From the NCBI RefSeq assembly GCF_001017435.1, contig NZ_CP011371.1, forward strand, positions 2,170,001 to 2,234,000: DNA of 64,000 nt, given 5' to 3'. Positions 54,334 through 64,000 of this stretch are shown here, in pieces. The notes under the pieces were generated by a model. The model saw nothing but the letters and a program-made list of their open reading frames with translations. It ran no database searches and was not told the DNA's origin. Position 1 is the stretch's first letter. Each line of letters starts with the position of its first letter. The DNA comes from Caldimonas brevitalea. GTDB lineage: Bacteria; Pseudomonadota; Gammaproteobacteria; Burkholderiales; Burkholderiaceae_C. A program made the translations under genes and the position numbers.

Positions 54334-57300
54334 TCAGCCGCCCCGCACCCGGTGCGGGGACAGCTGCTCGACCTCGGCGATCACCTTGGCGACCTCGATC
54401 GGCTTGGTCCAGTAGCCGCGGAAGCCGGCGTCCATCGCACGCTGGATGTCTTCGGGCATCGCATCGGCCGAGCACATGAAGGCCGGCACGTCGGTCAGCC
54501 CATGCTGTTCACGCAAACACTTGAAGACATCGAAGCCGCTCATGCCGGGCAGGTGCGCATCGAGCACCAGCACGTCGGGGCGGAAGTCACGCACCATCTC
54601 GAAGGCCTGCGGCCCGTCCTCGGCGATCATCAGGTCGACGTAGCCGGTCAGCTTCATCGCCTCTTCGAACAGCAAGGCGTTGATCGGGTTGTCCTCGACG
54701 TAGAGCATGCGCACGTGATCGGTCTCCTGGTCCGGGTTCGGGGAGTGCTCGGCGGGCGCGTCCAATTCGAGGGGCGAGACGGCCGCGGCATGCTCGGCCA
54801 GCGGCAGCATCAGGGTGACACAGGTGCCGACGCCCGGCTCGCTGCTGACCTCGATACTACCGCCCATCTCCTCGATCAACCGCTTGGCGATGATCAGGCC
54901 CAGGCCGGTGCCCTCGATCGGCGACGTCTCGCGGCCCAGGCGTTCGAAGGGCTGGAACAAGCGGGCCAGCTGGTCGGGCCGCAAGCCTTCGCCGGTGTCC
55001 TCGACCAGGATGTCGATGGCGTCGCCCTGGCGGTCGCCCAGGCCCACGCGCACCGAGCCGTCGGGCCGGTTGTACTTGACGGCGTTGGAGACGATGTTGA
55101 TCAGCACCTGGCGCAAACGCTGGCCATCGGCGAGCACCATCACGTCTTCCTGCACACGGTTGTCGAAGCTCACCGCGGCCGCCATCGCGGCCGGCTCGAG
55201 CAGCTCGAGCGTCTGTTCCAGCGTCTTGCGCAGCGACACCGGCGCGATCGCGATCGACAGCTGACCGGCCTCGACGCGCTGCAGGTCCAGCACGTCGTTG
55301 ATCAGTGCCAGCAGGTGCTGGCCCGCCTGCAGCATGTGGTCGGCGTAATGGCGCACCTGCGAGGGCGGGGCATCGGTGGCGCCGAACTTGAGCAGCTGCG
55401 AGAAGCCGATCATGGCGTTGAGCGGCGTGCGCATCTCATGGCTCATGCGCGACAGGAACTCGGTCTTGGCGCGGCTGGCCAGCTCGACCGCCTGCTTGTC
55501 GCGCAGCGCCTTCTCGGCGGCTTTCAGGCGCGTGATGTCGGAATAGGTGCCGACGATGCGCAGCGCGCGGCCCTGCTCGTTGCGCAGCACCACCTTGCCG
55601 CGCTCGAACACCCACAGGTAACGGCCGTCGCGGTGGCGGATGCGGTGCTCGGACTGGTAGACGGTGGTGTGGTCCTTCAGGTGCAGCTCGAGCTTCTCGA
55701 GCACGTGGGGCAGGTCGTCGGGGTGCAGCCGGCCCGACCACTCGTGCGGCGCGTCGCTCAGCTCGTGTTCGGCGTAGCCGAGGATTTCCTTCCAGCGGCG
55801 CGAGAAATAGACGCGGTCGGCCACCACGTCCCAGTCCCACACGCCGTCGCCGCTGCCTTCCAGCGCGAACTTCCAGCGCTGCTCGCTGAGCGACAAGGCC
55901 TGCTCGGCCTGGCGCTGCTGGGTGATGTCGCGGAAGGTCACGACGGCCGACAGGGGCTTGTCTTCCGGCGCCATGCGCAGCGGCTGGGCGCTGACCCCGA
56001 GCCAGCGCAGCTGGCCGTCGCGCCGGCGCAGGCCGAACACGCGCTCGGCCACCGGCTCGCCCGACTGCAGCGTCATCGCCACCGGGTGCTGCCCGGGCGG
56101 CAGCGGTTGCAGCGATTCGGTCAGCAGGTCCAGGCCGGGCGCCATCACCAGTTCGTCCATCGACGCGTCGAGGATGCGGCAGGCGGCCGGGTTGACGGCG
56201 ACCACATAGCTGGCGCTGGTCACCACCATCAGGCCGTCGCTGATCGACAGCGCCACCGAACGGTACAGCTCTTCGCTCAGGCGCAACCGGTCGGCTGCGG
56301 TGCTGCGCTGCGTGATGTCGGTCTGCACGCCGATGAAATGTGTGACCCGGCCGTGCGGGTCCTGTACCGGCGCCACGTGCAGCTCGTTGATGAACCGCGA
56401 GCCGTCCTTGCGGTAGTTGTTCAGCACCACGGTGCAGGAATGGCCCTTGCGCAGCGCCGTGCGCAAGGTCTCGAGCCCCGGCTGATCGGTGTCGCTGCCC
56501 TGCAGCACGCGACAGTTGCGGCCCAGGATCTCGTCGCGGCTGTAGCCCGTCAGCCGCTCGAAGGCGGCGTTGACGTAGATCAGCGGCTGGCCCGGTGCGA
56601 GCGCGTCGACGACGCTCATCGGCAGTGCGGCCTCGGCGTCGATAGCGCGTTGCATGATCTGCAGGTCGCGCTCCATCGTGCGCAACTCGGTCAGGTCGCG
56701 CACCAGCAGCAGCACCTGGGTGTCCGACATCGGCATGAAGCGGCCCTCGAAGGTCCGCAGCGTGTCGTCCTCCGGGGTCAGCTCGTATTCCACCCGTTGC
56801 ACCGAGCGTTGTTTCAACGCGCGTGTCAGCGCGGCGCGGTGCAATCGCGCCACCCGCGGGGGCAGCACTTCGTCGAGGCGGCGGCCGCGGGCATCGTCGA
56901 ACGGGAACGGCTGCACCTGGTGCGCGCCGCTGCCGCTTTCCAGGTACCGGCCGTCGGCGTCCAGCACGAACCAGAGGTCGGGCAGGGCCTGCAGCACCGC
57001 CGCGGTGCGGGCTTCGGACTCGCGCAACTGTGCCTCGCGCAGCTGCTGCGCCTCGCGGGCCTGCTTCTGAGCCACGACTTCTTCGGTGATCACCCGGGTC
57101 GCGCCGCGGTAGCCGCGGAAGACGCCGGCAGAGTCGAACACCGGCAGGCCGCTGATCGACACGGTCAGCCGGCCGCGCGGCGTGTCGCGGTCGGCGATCA
57201 GGTTGCTGAAGGGCTCATGACGCTCGCGCGCGGCCAGGTAGGCCTGGTAGGACGTCTCGTGTTCGAGGTCGGCGCGCCGCACCAGGATGTCGCGCGCCCG

Positions 57301-57942
57301 GAAGCCGACCTCCTGATGCGCCTTGAGGCCGGTGTGGTCCTCGAGCGTCGCGGACGCCCAGGTGAGGACACCCTCGGCGTCGGTTTCCCACAGCCAGTCG
57401 CTGCCGGCGCGGCTGGCGGTGCGCACGCGCGCTTCCTGCAAACGCCAGCGCTGCTCCTTGAGGCGCGCTTCGAGCATTTCGCTGACCAGCCGGCCGACAT
57501 CGCGCAGGCCGGCCTGCATGGCGGCATCGAACGGGCGAGGGTGGGTGTCCAGCACGCACACCGAGCCGATGCGGCGGCCTTCGACGCTGACCGGCACGCC
57601 GAGGTAGGCGCGCACGCGAGGCACGCCGGTGACGAAGGGGTTGTCGGCGAAGCGTGGGTCCCGCGGCAGGTCTTCGATCGCCAGCACGTCTTCGCTGAGG
57701 ATGGTGTAGTTGCAGAACGCGTGCTCGCGCGGCATTTCGCAAATCGGCACACCCTGCACCGCCTTGAACCACTGGCGGTCGGCGTCGAGCACCGTGAGCA
57801 TGGCGATCGGTGCGTCGACCAGGGTGGCCGCCAGCCGGACCGCCGCGTCGAAGCAGGCCTCGGCAGCGGTGTCGAGGATGCGCAGTTCGCGCAGCGTTTG
57901 CAGGCGCTGTGCTTCGTCGGCGGGGAGAACGGGGGCGGTCAT
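54334..57942 (-). CDS. Hybrid histidine kinase with GAF, PAS and LOV domains
   Basis: A 1202-residue soluble hybrid kinase. Order: GAF (about 10-165; ACFDAAVRLAATLVDAPIAM), two PAS (about 175-300, 320-435), a LOV domain (about 440-550), two more PAS (about 560-680, 690-815), HisKA with H835 (LSRMSHEMRTPLNAMIGFSQ), HATPase (VSNAVKYNRP, VEDTGEGLRPDQL, GTGLGLIIAKRL), and C-terminal REC with D1128 (VLVLDAHLPGMSG). The LOV part has the photoactive Cys477 in GRNCRVLQG plus the FMN-binding N/N/Q pattern (NYRKDG, FINELHVAPV, FIGVQTDI), so it should form a blue-light cysteinyl-flavin adduct. ATG 57942 lacks a good Shine-Dalgarno; start tentative. No output protein is adjacent. Confidence 0.9.
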   Translation of the reverse strand: MTAPVLPADEAQRLQTLRELRILDTAAEACFDAAVRLAATLVDAPIAMLTVLDADRQWFKAVQGVPICEMPREHAFCNYTILSEDVLAIEDLPRDPRFADNPFVTGVPRVRAYLGVPVSVEGRRIGSVCVLDTHPRPFDAAMQAGLRDVGRLVSEMLEARLKEQRWRLQEARVRTASRAGSDWLWETDAEGVLTWASATLEDHTGLKAHQEVGFRARDILVRRADLEHETSYQAYLAARERHEPFSNLIADRDTPRGRLTVSISGLPVFDSAGVFRGYRGATRVITEEVVAQKQAREAQQLREAQLRESEARTAAVLQALPDLWFVLDADGRYLESGSGAHQVQPFPFDDARGRRLDEVLPPRVARLHRAALTRALKQRSVQRVEYELTPEDDTLRTFEGRFMPMSDTQVLLLVRDLTELRTMERDLQIMQRAIDAEAALPMSVVDALAPGQPLIYVNAAFERLTGYSRDEILGRNCRVLQGSDTDQPGLETLRTALRKGHSCTVVLNNYRKDGSRFINELHVAPVQDPHGRVTHFIGVQTDITQRSTAADRLRLSEELYRSVALSISDGLMVVTSASYVVAVNPAACRILDASMDELVMAPGLDLLTESLQPLPPGQHPVAMTLQSGEPVAERVFGLRRRDGQLRWLGVSAQPLRMAPEDKPLSAVVTFRDITQQRQAEQALSLSEQRWKFALEGSGDGVWDWDVVADRVYFSRRWKEILGYAEHELSDAPHEWSGRLHPDDLPHVLEKLELHLKDHTTVYQSEHRIRHRDGRYLWVFERGKVVLRNEQGRALRIVGTYSDITRLKAAEKALRDKQAVELASRAKTEFLSRMSHEMRTPLNAMIGFSQLLKFGATDAPPSQVRHYADHMLQAGQHLLALINDVLDLQRVEAGQLSIAIAPVSLRKTLEQTLELLEPAAMAAAVSFDNRVQEDVMVLADGQRLRQVLINIVSNAVKYNRPDGSVRVGLGDRQGDAIDILVEDTGEGLRPDQLARLFQPFERLGRETSPIEGTGLGLIIAKRLIEEMGGSIEVSSEPGVGTCVTLMLPLAEHAAAVSPLELDAPAEHSPNPDQETDHVRMLYVEDNPINALLFEEAMKLTGYVDLMIAEDGPQAFEMVRDFRPDVLVLDAHLPGMSGFDVFKCLREQHGLTDVPAFMCSADAMPEDIQRAMDAGFRGYWTKPIEVAKVIAEVEQLSPHRVRGG

Positions 57943-58092
57943 GCAAACAGGAGGGACGGAAGGGGGCCGCCGGACTATAGGACATGGCAGAGCTTCCCCT
58001 GCGGTCGCGACCCGCGCGTTGTGGCCGGATTCGCGCAGAAATCGACTCAAAACTCGGGTACCGTAGCGCCTTTCGTCCCGCTGGACCCCGAC

Positions 58093-58785
58093 GTGGCGCC
58101 CGTTCTTGCCCTCACCCTCGACCTCGACGACACCTTGTGGCCGATCTGGCCGGCGATTGCACGCGCCGAAACCGTGCTGCATGCGTGGCTGTCACGGGCA
58201 GCGCCCGCCACCGCCCGGCGCTTCGACGTCGCCGGGCTGCGCGGCTTGCGCGAGCGCGTGGCGCACGAGCACCCCGAGTGGTCGCACGACCTGACGCAGT
58301 TGCGGCTCGAGAGTCTGCGCCTCGCCTTGCACGACGCTGGCGACGACCCGGCGCTGGCCGTCCCGGCTTTCGAGGTGTTTTATGCCGAACGTCAGAAGGT
58401 CGACGTGTTCGCCGACGTCGAGCCGGCGCTCGACCGCCTGGCCGCGCGCTTCCCGCTGGTCGCGCTGAGCAACGGCAACGCCGACCTGGGGGTGGTCGGC
58501 CTGGCGCGCTGGTTCGCCGACAGCGTGACCGCGCGCAGTTTCGGCGTCGGCAAGCCGGACCCGCGCATCTTCCACGAGGCCTGCCGGCGAGCCGGCGCCG
58601 CCGCGGACCGGGTGCTGCACATCGGCGACGATCTGGCGCTGGACGTGCAGGGGGCGCTGGGCGCGGGGTTGCAGGCGGCGTGGGTGGTGCGACCGGAGGT
58701 GCATCCGGCGCCGGAGGCCGCGCCGGCCGGCACGCACCACGTTGTCACCGATTTGCTGCAGTTGGCCGAGCGGCTGGGCGCTTAG
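58093..58785 (+). CDS. HAD superfamily hydrolase (YigB-like phosphatase)
   Basis: A 230-residue haloacid-dehalogenase-type phosphatase. All four motifs are visible: I LTLDLDDTLWPIWPAIA (nucleophile Asp), II LVALSNGNADLGV, III GVGKPDPRIFHEACRRA (Lys), and IV VLHIGDDLALDVQGALGAG. A small helical cap lies between I and II. GTG 58093 begins MAPVLALTLDLDD and is the best start; no strong Shine-Dalgarno is seen. Related proteins hydrolyse flavin mononucleotide or other small phosphate esters. The converging cyclase gene ends 6 bases away. Confidence 0.88.
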   Translation: MAPVLALTLDLDDTLWPIWPAIARAETVLHAWLSRAAPATARRFDVAGLRGLRERVAHEHPEWSHDLTQLRLESLRLALHDAGDDPALAVPAFEVFYAERQKVDVFADVEPALDRLAARFPLVALSNGNADLGVVGLARWFADSVTARSFGVGKPDPRIFHEACRRAGAAADRVLHIGDDLALDVQGALGAGLQAAWVVRPEVHPAPEAAPAGTHHVVTDLLQLAERLGA

Positions 58786-58791
58786 GGCCCG

Positions 58792-59730
58792 TCACGCCAT
58801 CGGCGCAGGCGACTGGCTGGAGTAGGAAATCACCTCGAAGTGCACGCAGGCCGCCTTGGGGTCGACCGGGGAGGCGCCCAGGCCGATGACGCCGCTGCCG
58901 TGCAGCATGCAGACGCCGCGGCGCAGCACGATCACCTCGCCACGGCCGTTGAACTGCACGTAGCTGCCGTTGCTGCTCTGGTCGGACAGGTGGAAGTTGC
59001 CGCCATGCCACTCGATGCGGGCATGCAGCCGGGAGACCCGCGCGTCGTCGATGCAGAAGGTCGACTCCGGGCTGCGGCCGAGGATGACGGGCGTCTGCTG
59101 GCTGGAGAACAGCTGCTGCGGGGCGTCGCCCGCCAGTGCGAGGCGGATGCAATCGGCGTAGGAGGTGTCGGTGAAATCGGCGAAAAACGTCGAAACGCCG
59201 GTGCCCTGGTGGCGCGCCTCGAGCCGGAACACATGGCAGGGCTCGCTGCGGCCGCGCAAATGCAGCCGCTCGAGACTGCGAAAACGGGCCTGGTTGGCCT
59301 CGTCCAGCCCGTCGTACACGGCGCCGGTGATCAGCACTTCGTTGTCGCCGGCGTGGTCGAGCAGCCGGGCGGCGACATTGACCGCATCCCCGAAACAGTC
59401 ACCGGCGACCTCGACGATCTCGCCATGGGCGAGCCCGACGTAGAGCTTGAGGGCGGGGGTGCCGGTGTCGGCCTCGGCGAGGATACGGTCGATCGACTCC
59501 TGCATGCCGCACGCAGCGTCCACCCCCGCCTGAGGCCCCTCGAACACGGCCATCAGCCCGTCGCCCAGTGTCTTCACGACATGGCCACCGAGCCGGGTCA
59601 CGACGTTGCACAACAGGCCGATGGTCTGCGTGACGATCGTCGCCGCCTGTGCATTGCCGAGCGAACCGTAGAGCGCCGTGCTGCCACGTAAATCGGCAAA
59701 CAGGACGGTGCGGTCGCTAGAAGGGGTCAT
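58792..59730 (-). CDS. Class III adenylate/guanylate cyclase with FHA domain
   Basis: A 312-residue soluble protein. The N-terminal class III cyclase domain (about 8-175) has the first metal Asp13 in VLFADLRGSTALY, the purine-specifying Lys and second Asp in GGHVVKTLGDGLMAVF, and the transition-state Asn/Arg in FGDAVNVAARLLDHA, so it appears active and of the Lys-type typical for ATP. A C-terminal FHA domain (about 215-300) has the phospho-Thr loop motifs ILGRSPESTFCIDDARVSRL, HARIEW and LSDQSSNGSYVQFNG. ATG 59730 has a weak ribosome-binding site. The FHA module implies recruitment by Ser/Thr phosphorylated partners. Confidence 0.92.
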   Translation of the reverse strand: MTPSSDRTVLFADLRGSTALYGSLGNAQAATIVTQTIGLLCNVVTRLGGHVVKTLGDGLMAVFEGPQAGVDAACGMQESIDRILAEADTGTPALKLYVGLAHGEIVEVAGDCFGDAVNVAARLLDHAGDNEVLITGAVYDGLDEANQARFRSLERLHLRGRSEPCHVFRLEARHQGTGVSTFFADFTDTSYADCIRLALAGDAPQQLFSSQQTPVILGRSPESTFCIDDARVSRLHARIEWHGGNFHLSDQSSNGSYVQFNGRGEVIVLRRGVCMLHGSGVIGLGASPVDPKAACVHFEVISYSSQSPAPMA

Positions 59731-59789
59731 CGTACGGGGCCGGGGTGGCAAGCCAGGACGCGAGCAGTGTAGCCCGCCAGGGGGTCAAT

Positions 59790-59825
59790 CAAAAACGGCC
59801 CGCGCTCTTTAAAGCACGGGCCGTT
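59790..59825 (-). terminator. Intrinsic terminator of rpoD
   Basis: Arms AACGGCCCG and CGGGCCGTT, extended by GCT/AGC across one mismatch, with a T-run (TTTTTGATTG) on the minus strand. It lies 33 bases after the rpoD stop. Confidence 0.9.
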
Positions 59826-59857
59826 GCGCGCAAGGCGAAGTTGTTACAACGTGTCGA

Positions 59858-62134
<2,277 letters not shown>

Positions 62135-62427
62135 GGACTTCCTCGGATGGGTCAGGGGCTCAGGCGGGCCAGGCGGCACGAGACGCGGCTCGAACCGGGC
62201 CGGGCCCCTGTGTGTCGGGCAGGCAGAATGGGCCGATGGCACTCGGACCGATTAGATGGGGACATCTGGTCGGGGCTCAAGCGTCGGCTCCTATGGGGCA
62301 AGCTGGCGTGAACGTATGTCGAGGGCAGCCCTTGCGGGTAATGGGTGGCCTGTTGTCGCCCTTGTCGAGGGTGGCCGGGGCCCGGAGGTGCTGCTGTCAC
62401 TCTTGCCGCGCGTCTAACAAACCTTCC

Positions 62428-62456
62428 ATTATCGACGAGACATTTCGTTTCGTCAA
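62428..62456 (-). promoter_or_regulatory. Near-consensus sigma70 promoter of rpoD
   Basis: On the minus strand TTGACG (62456-62451), 17 bases, GATAAT (62433-62428). Each hexamer is one mismatch from consensus. It lies between the dnaG stop (62475) and the rpoD start (62134), giving a leader of about 285 bases within the 340-base gap. No small gene was recognised in the leader. Confidence 0.85.
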
Positions 62457-62474
62457 ATGGGAGCAACCCGCGGC

Positions 62475-64000
62475 TCAGCGAGGCGCGGCGCTGCTGAGCG
62501 ATTTTCGCAGGGCTTCGATGGCCTGGCGGCGGCTGATGACGCGGTGGAATACCTCGGCATAGGCGTCGCGTGCGGTCGGGTCTTGGGCCAGGCGGTCGGC
62601 CTCGAGTTTGTCGGCCGCCAAATGCAATTCGTCGAGTGCGATGCGCAGTTCGACGCGCAGCAATTCCTCGGTCGGCTGCTCGGTGGCGATGGCATCGTCG
62701 ACCAGGCGGCGGGCGAAATCGCCGAAGGCCTGCTCCTGTACGGCTTCGCGCACGGCCGACCACGGCTGCGGGCCGTGTTCCATGGTCTGCTGCTCGATCC
62801 AGCAGAACAGCGGGCCGTGCGGCGCGGGCAGTTCGGCCAGCAGCCGGTGGTCGTCGGCGGGCAAGGATTCCCACCAGCCGGTGTGTTCGAGGATGAGTCG
62901 GGCGGCATGGTCGGCGTGGGTGCTGGGCTGGCGCTTGGTCGCGTGGCGTGGCGGGCGGGCGGGGCGGTCCTCGCGCGACGGACGTCGCCAGCCCTCCTCG
63001 CGCGGCCGCGTGCCGCCGTCGGGCCGGGCGTCGCCGGTGGCTTCGTCGTGCCGCGCCCGCGGGCGCTCCTGCCCCTGTTGCCACAAACCCAGCACGTCTT
63101 GTGCCGACATCTCGGCGCGGGCGGCCAGGACGGCCACCAGCTGCCGCTTCAGCGCTCCCTCGGGCAGTAGCGACCACAAGGGCCGGGCCGCCGCGAGCAT
63201 CTGCGAGCGGCCTTCCAGCGTGTCGAGTCGGCAGCCCTCGGCCGCGGCCTCGACCAGCTGGCGCGACAACGGCACGGCTTGTTCGACCTGCTCTTGGAAG
63301 GCCTCGGCGCCGAATTCGCGCACGTAAGAGTCGGGGTCGTGCTCCGGCGGAAGGAACAAGAAGCGCACGTTGCGCGTGTCAGTGGCGTGGGGCAGGGCCG
63401 CTTCCAGCGCCCGGCCGGCGGCCTTGCGCCCGGCGGCGTCGCCGTCGAAGCTGAATACCACCGAGTCGGTGAAGCGGAACAGCTTGTGGACGTGGTCGGC
63501 GGTGCAGGCGGTGCCGAGCGTCGCGACGGCGTTGGGGAACCCGAGCTGGGCCAGCGCGACGACGTCCATATACCCTTCGACCACCAGCGCATAGCCCAGC
63601 TGGCGCAGCGCGGTGCGCGCCTCGTAGAGCCCGTAGAGCTCGCGGCCCTTCACGAATACCGGGGTCTCGGGGGAGTTGAGGTACTTCGGCTCGCCCTGGT
63701 CGAGCACCCGGCCGCCGAAACCGATGGTCTCGCCCTTGACGTTGCGGATCGGGAACATCACCCGGTCTCGGAACCGGTCGTAGCGCTTGACGTCGTCTCC
63801 CTCGCCCTGCGCGATCACCAGCCCCGAGGTTTCCAGCAGCGGATCGTCGTAGCGCGGAAAGACGCTCGCGAGCCCGCGCCAGCCCTCCGGCGCATAGCCC
63901 AGCCCGAAGCGGGCTGCGACCTCGCCCGTCAGGCCCCGGCGCTTCAAATAGTCGACCGCACGCGGACTTTGCTTGAGCTGTTTGCGGTAATGCTCACCCG
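62475..64000 (-). CDS. dnaG: DNA primase DnaG, partial (5' end outside window)
   Basis: A 508-codon fragment reading in from the window edge, so the N-terminal zinc-binding domain and start are missing. It begins in the catalytic core (QSPRAVDYLKRRGLTG), followed by VMFPIRNVKGETIGFGGRVL, the TOPRIM motif ALVVEGYMDVVALAQLGFPN and FSFDGDAAGRKAAGRALEAA, LFLPPEHDPDSYVREFGAEA, then a long Arg/Pro/Glu-rich linker and the helicase-binding C-terminal domain (VISRRQAIEALRKSLSSA). Primase makes the RNA primers for DNA replication. It is upstream of rpoD on the same strand. Confidence 0.97.
   Translation of the reverse strand, partial: GEHYRKQLKQSPRAVDYLKRRGLTGEVAARFGLGYAPEGWRGLASVFPRYDDPLLETSGLVIAQGEGDDVKRYDRFRDRVMFPIRNVKGETIGFGGRVLDQGEPKYLNSPETPVFVKGRELYGLYEARTALRQLGYALVVEGYMDVVALAQLGFPNAVATLGTACTADHVHKLFRFTDSVVFSFDGDAAGRKAAGRALEAALPHATDTRNVRFLFLPPEHDPDSYVREFGAEAFQEQVEQAVPLSRQLVEAAAEGCRLDTLEGRSQMLAAARPLWSLLPEGALKRQLVAVLAARAEMSAQDVLGLWQQGQERPRARHDEATGDARPDGGTRPREEGWRRPSREDRPARPPRHATKRQPSTHADHAARLILEHTGWWESLPADDHRLLAELPAPHGPLFCWIEQQTMEHGPQPWSAVREAVQEQAFGDFARRLVDDAIATEQPTEELLRVELRIALDELHLAADKLEADRLAQDPTARDAYAEVFHRVISRRQAIEALRKSLSSAAPR

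Noticed and set aside
54352-58092. Very long open frame on the plus strand opposite the hybrid kinase
   Set aside because: In this G/C-rich DNA, the strand opposite a real gene often stays open. The translation is His/Arg/Gln-rich low complexity with no domain, whereas the minus strand encodes all kinase motifs. Only the last part (from 58093) is a real gene, the HAD phosphatase.

Overview
The window is chromosomal DNA of very high GC content from a betaproteobacterium. It most resembles the Burkholderiales (Leptothrix/Rubrivivax/Caldimonas-like lineages), judging by a ResB/CcsB system II cytochrome c maturation pair, EtfBA with a 3-methylmercaptopropionyl-CoA dehydrogenase-like enzyme, a grpE-thioredoxin-dnaK-dnaJ cluster, tctDE facing tctCBA, a DUF6502/DUF5666 pair and the rpoD-dnaG neighbourhood. 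Genes use strong G/C third positions and lie on both strands. There are no rRNA genes, no CRISPR array, no prophage and no transposase gene. One tRNA (Leu, TAA) and one small inverted-repeat element are present.

Layout. 1-1645: two divergent genes for low-complexity, effector-like proteins, each preceded by an hrpII/PIP-box promoter. This suggests a type III secretion regulon whose main locus lies outside the window. 1760-11000: a MerR regulator and NTF2-like gene behind a textbook 19-bp-spacer MerR promoter, a DoxX-like membrane protein, resB-ccsB, and a beta-propeller/dihaem cytochrome c protein. 11528-20148: a membrane protein divergent from an MmyB-type regulator with two inverted repeats between them, a PAS/GGDEF diguanylate cyclase, a GAF-LuxR regulator, a cupin gene broken by an in-frame stop, an alpha/beta hydrolase, a poly-Ser membrane protein with an AGC microsatellite, and an SseB-like protein. 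20210-29317: an MFS transporter, rdgC, a GAF-domain remnant, tRNA-Leu, a chemoreceptor, a luciferase-like oxidoreductase, a UMF1 transporter and murI.

29500-34290 is a fatty-acid/branched-chain acyl-CoA oxidation block: etfBA behind two promoter/operator modules, then an acyl-CoA dehydrogenase and a nitronate monooxygenase-like flavoprotein. 34885-39976 holds a Crp/Fnr regulator, small proteins of unknown function, and a PA0069-type radical SAM gene behind a sigma70 promoter overlapped by a LexA-like box. 40157-44596 (minus strand) is the chaperone cluster, with a heat-shock-type promoter for dnaK embedded in the end of the thioredoxin-like gene. 44874-54266 carries the DUF6502/DUF5666 pair, a 216-bp MITE-like element abutting hslR, the TctDE two-component system facing its tricarboxylate transporter tctCBA, and hemH. 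54334-64000 carries a large hybrid kinase containing a LOV (blue-light) domain, a HAD phosphatase, an FHA-containing class III cyclase, rpoD with a near-consensus promoter and long leader, and the 3' part of dnaG running off the window.

The items most worth following are the PIP-box effector candidates at the left edge, the dual-operator etf promoter, the LexA-type radical SAM promoter and the LOV hybrid kinase. All family assignments were made by reading translations; no database search was possible.
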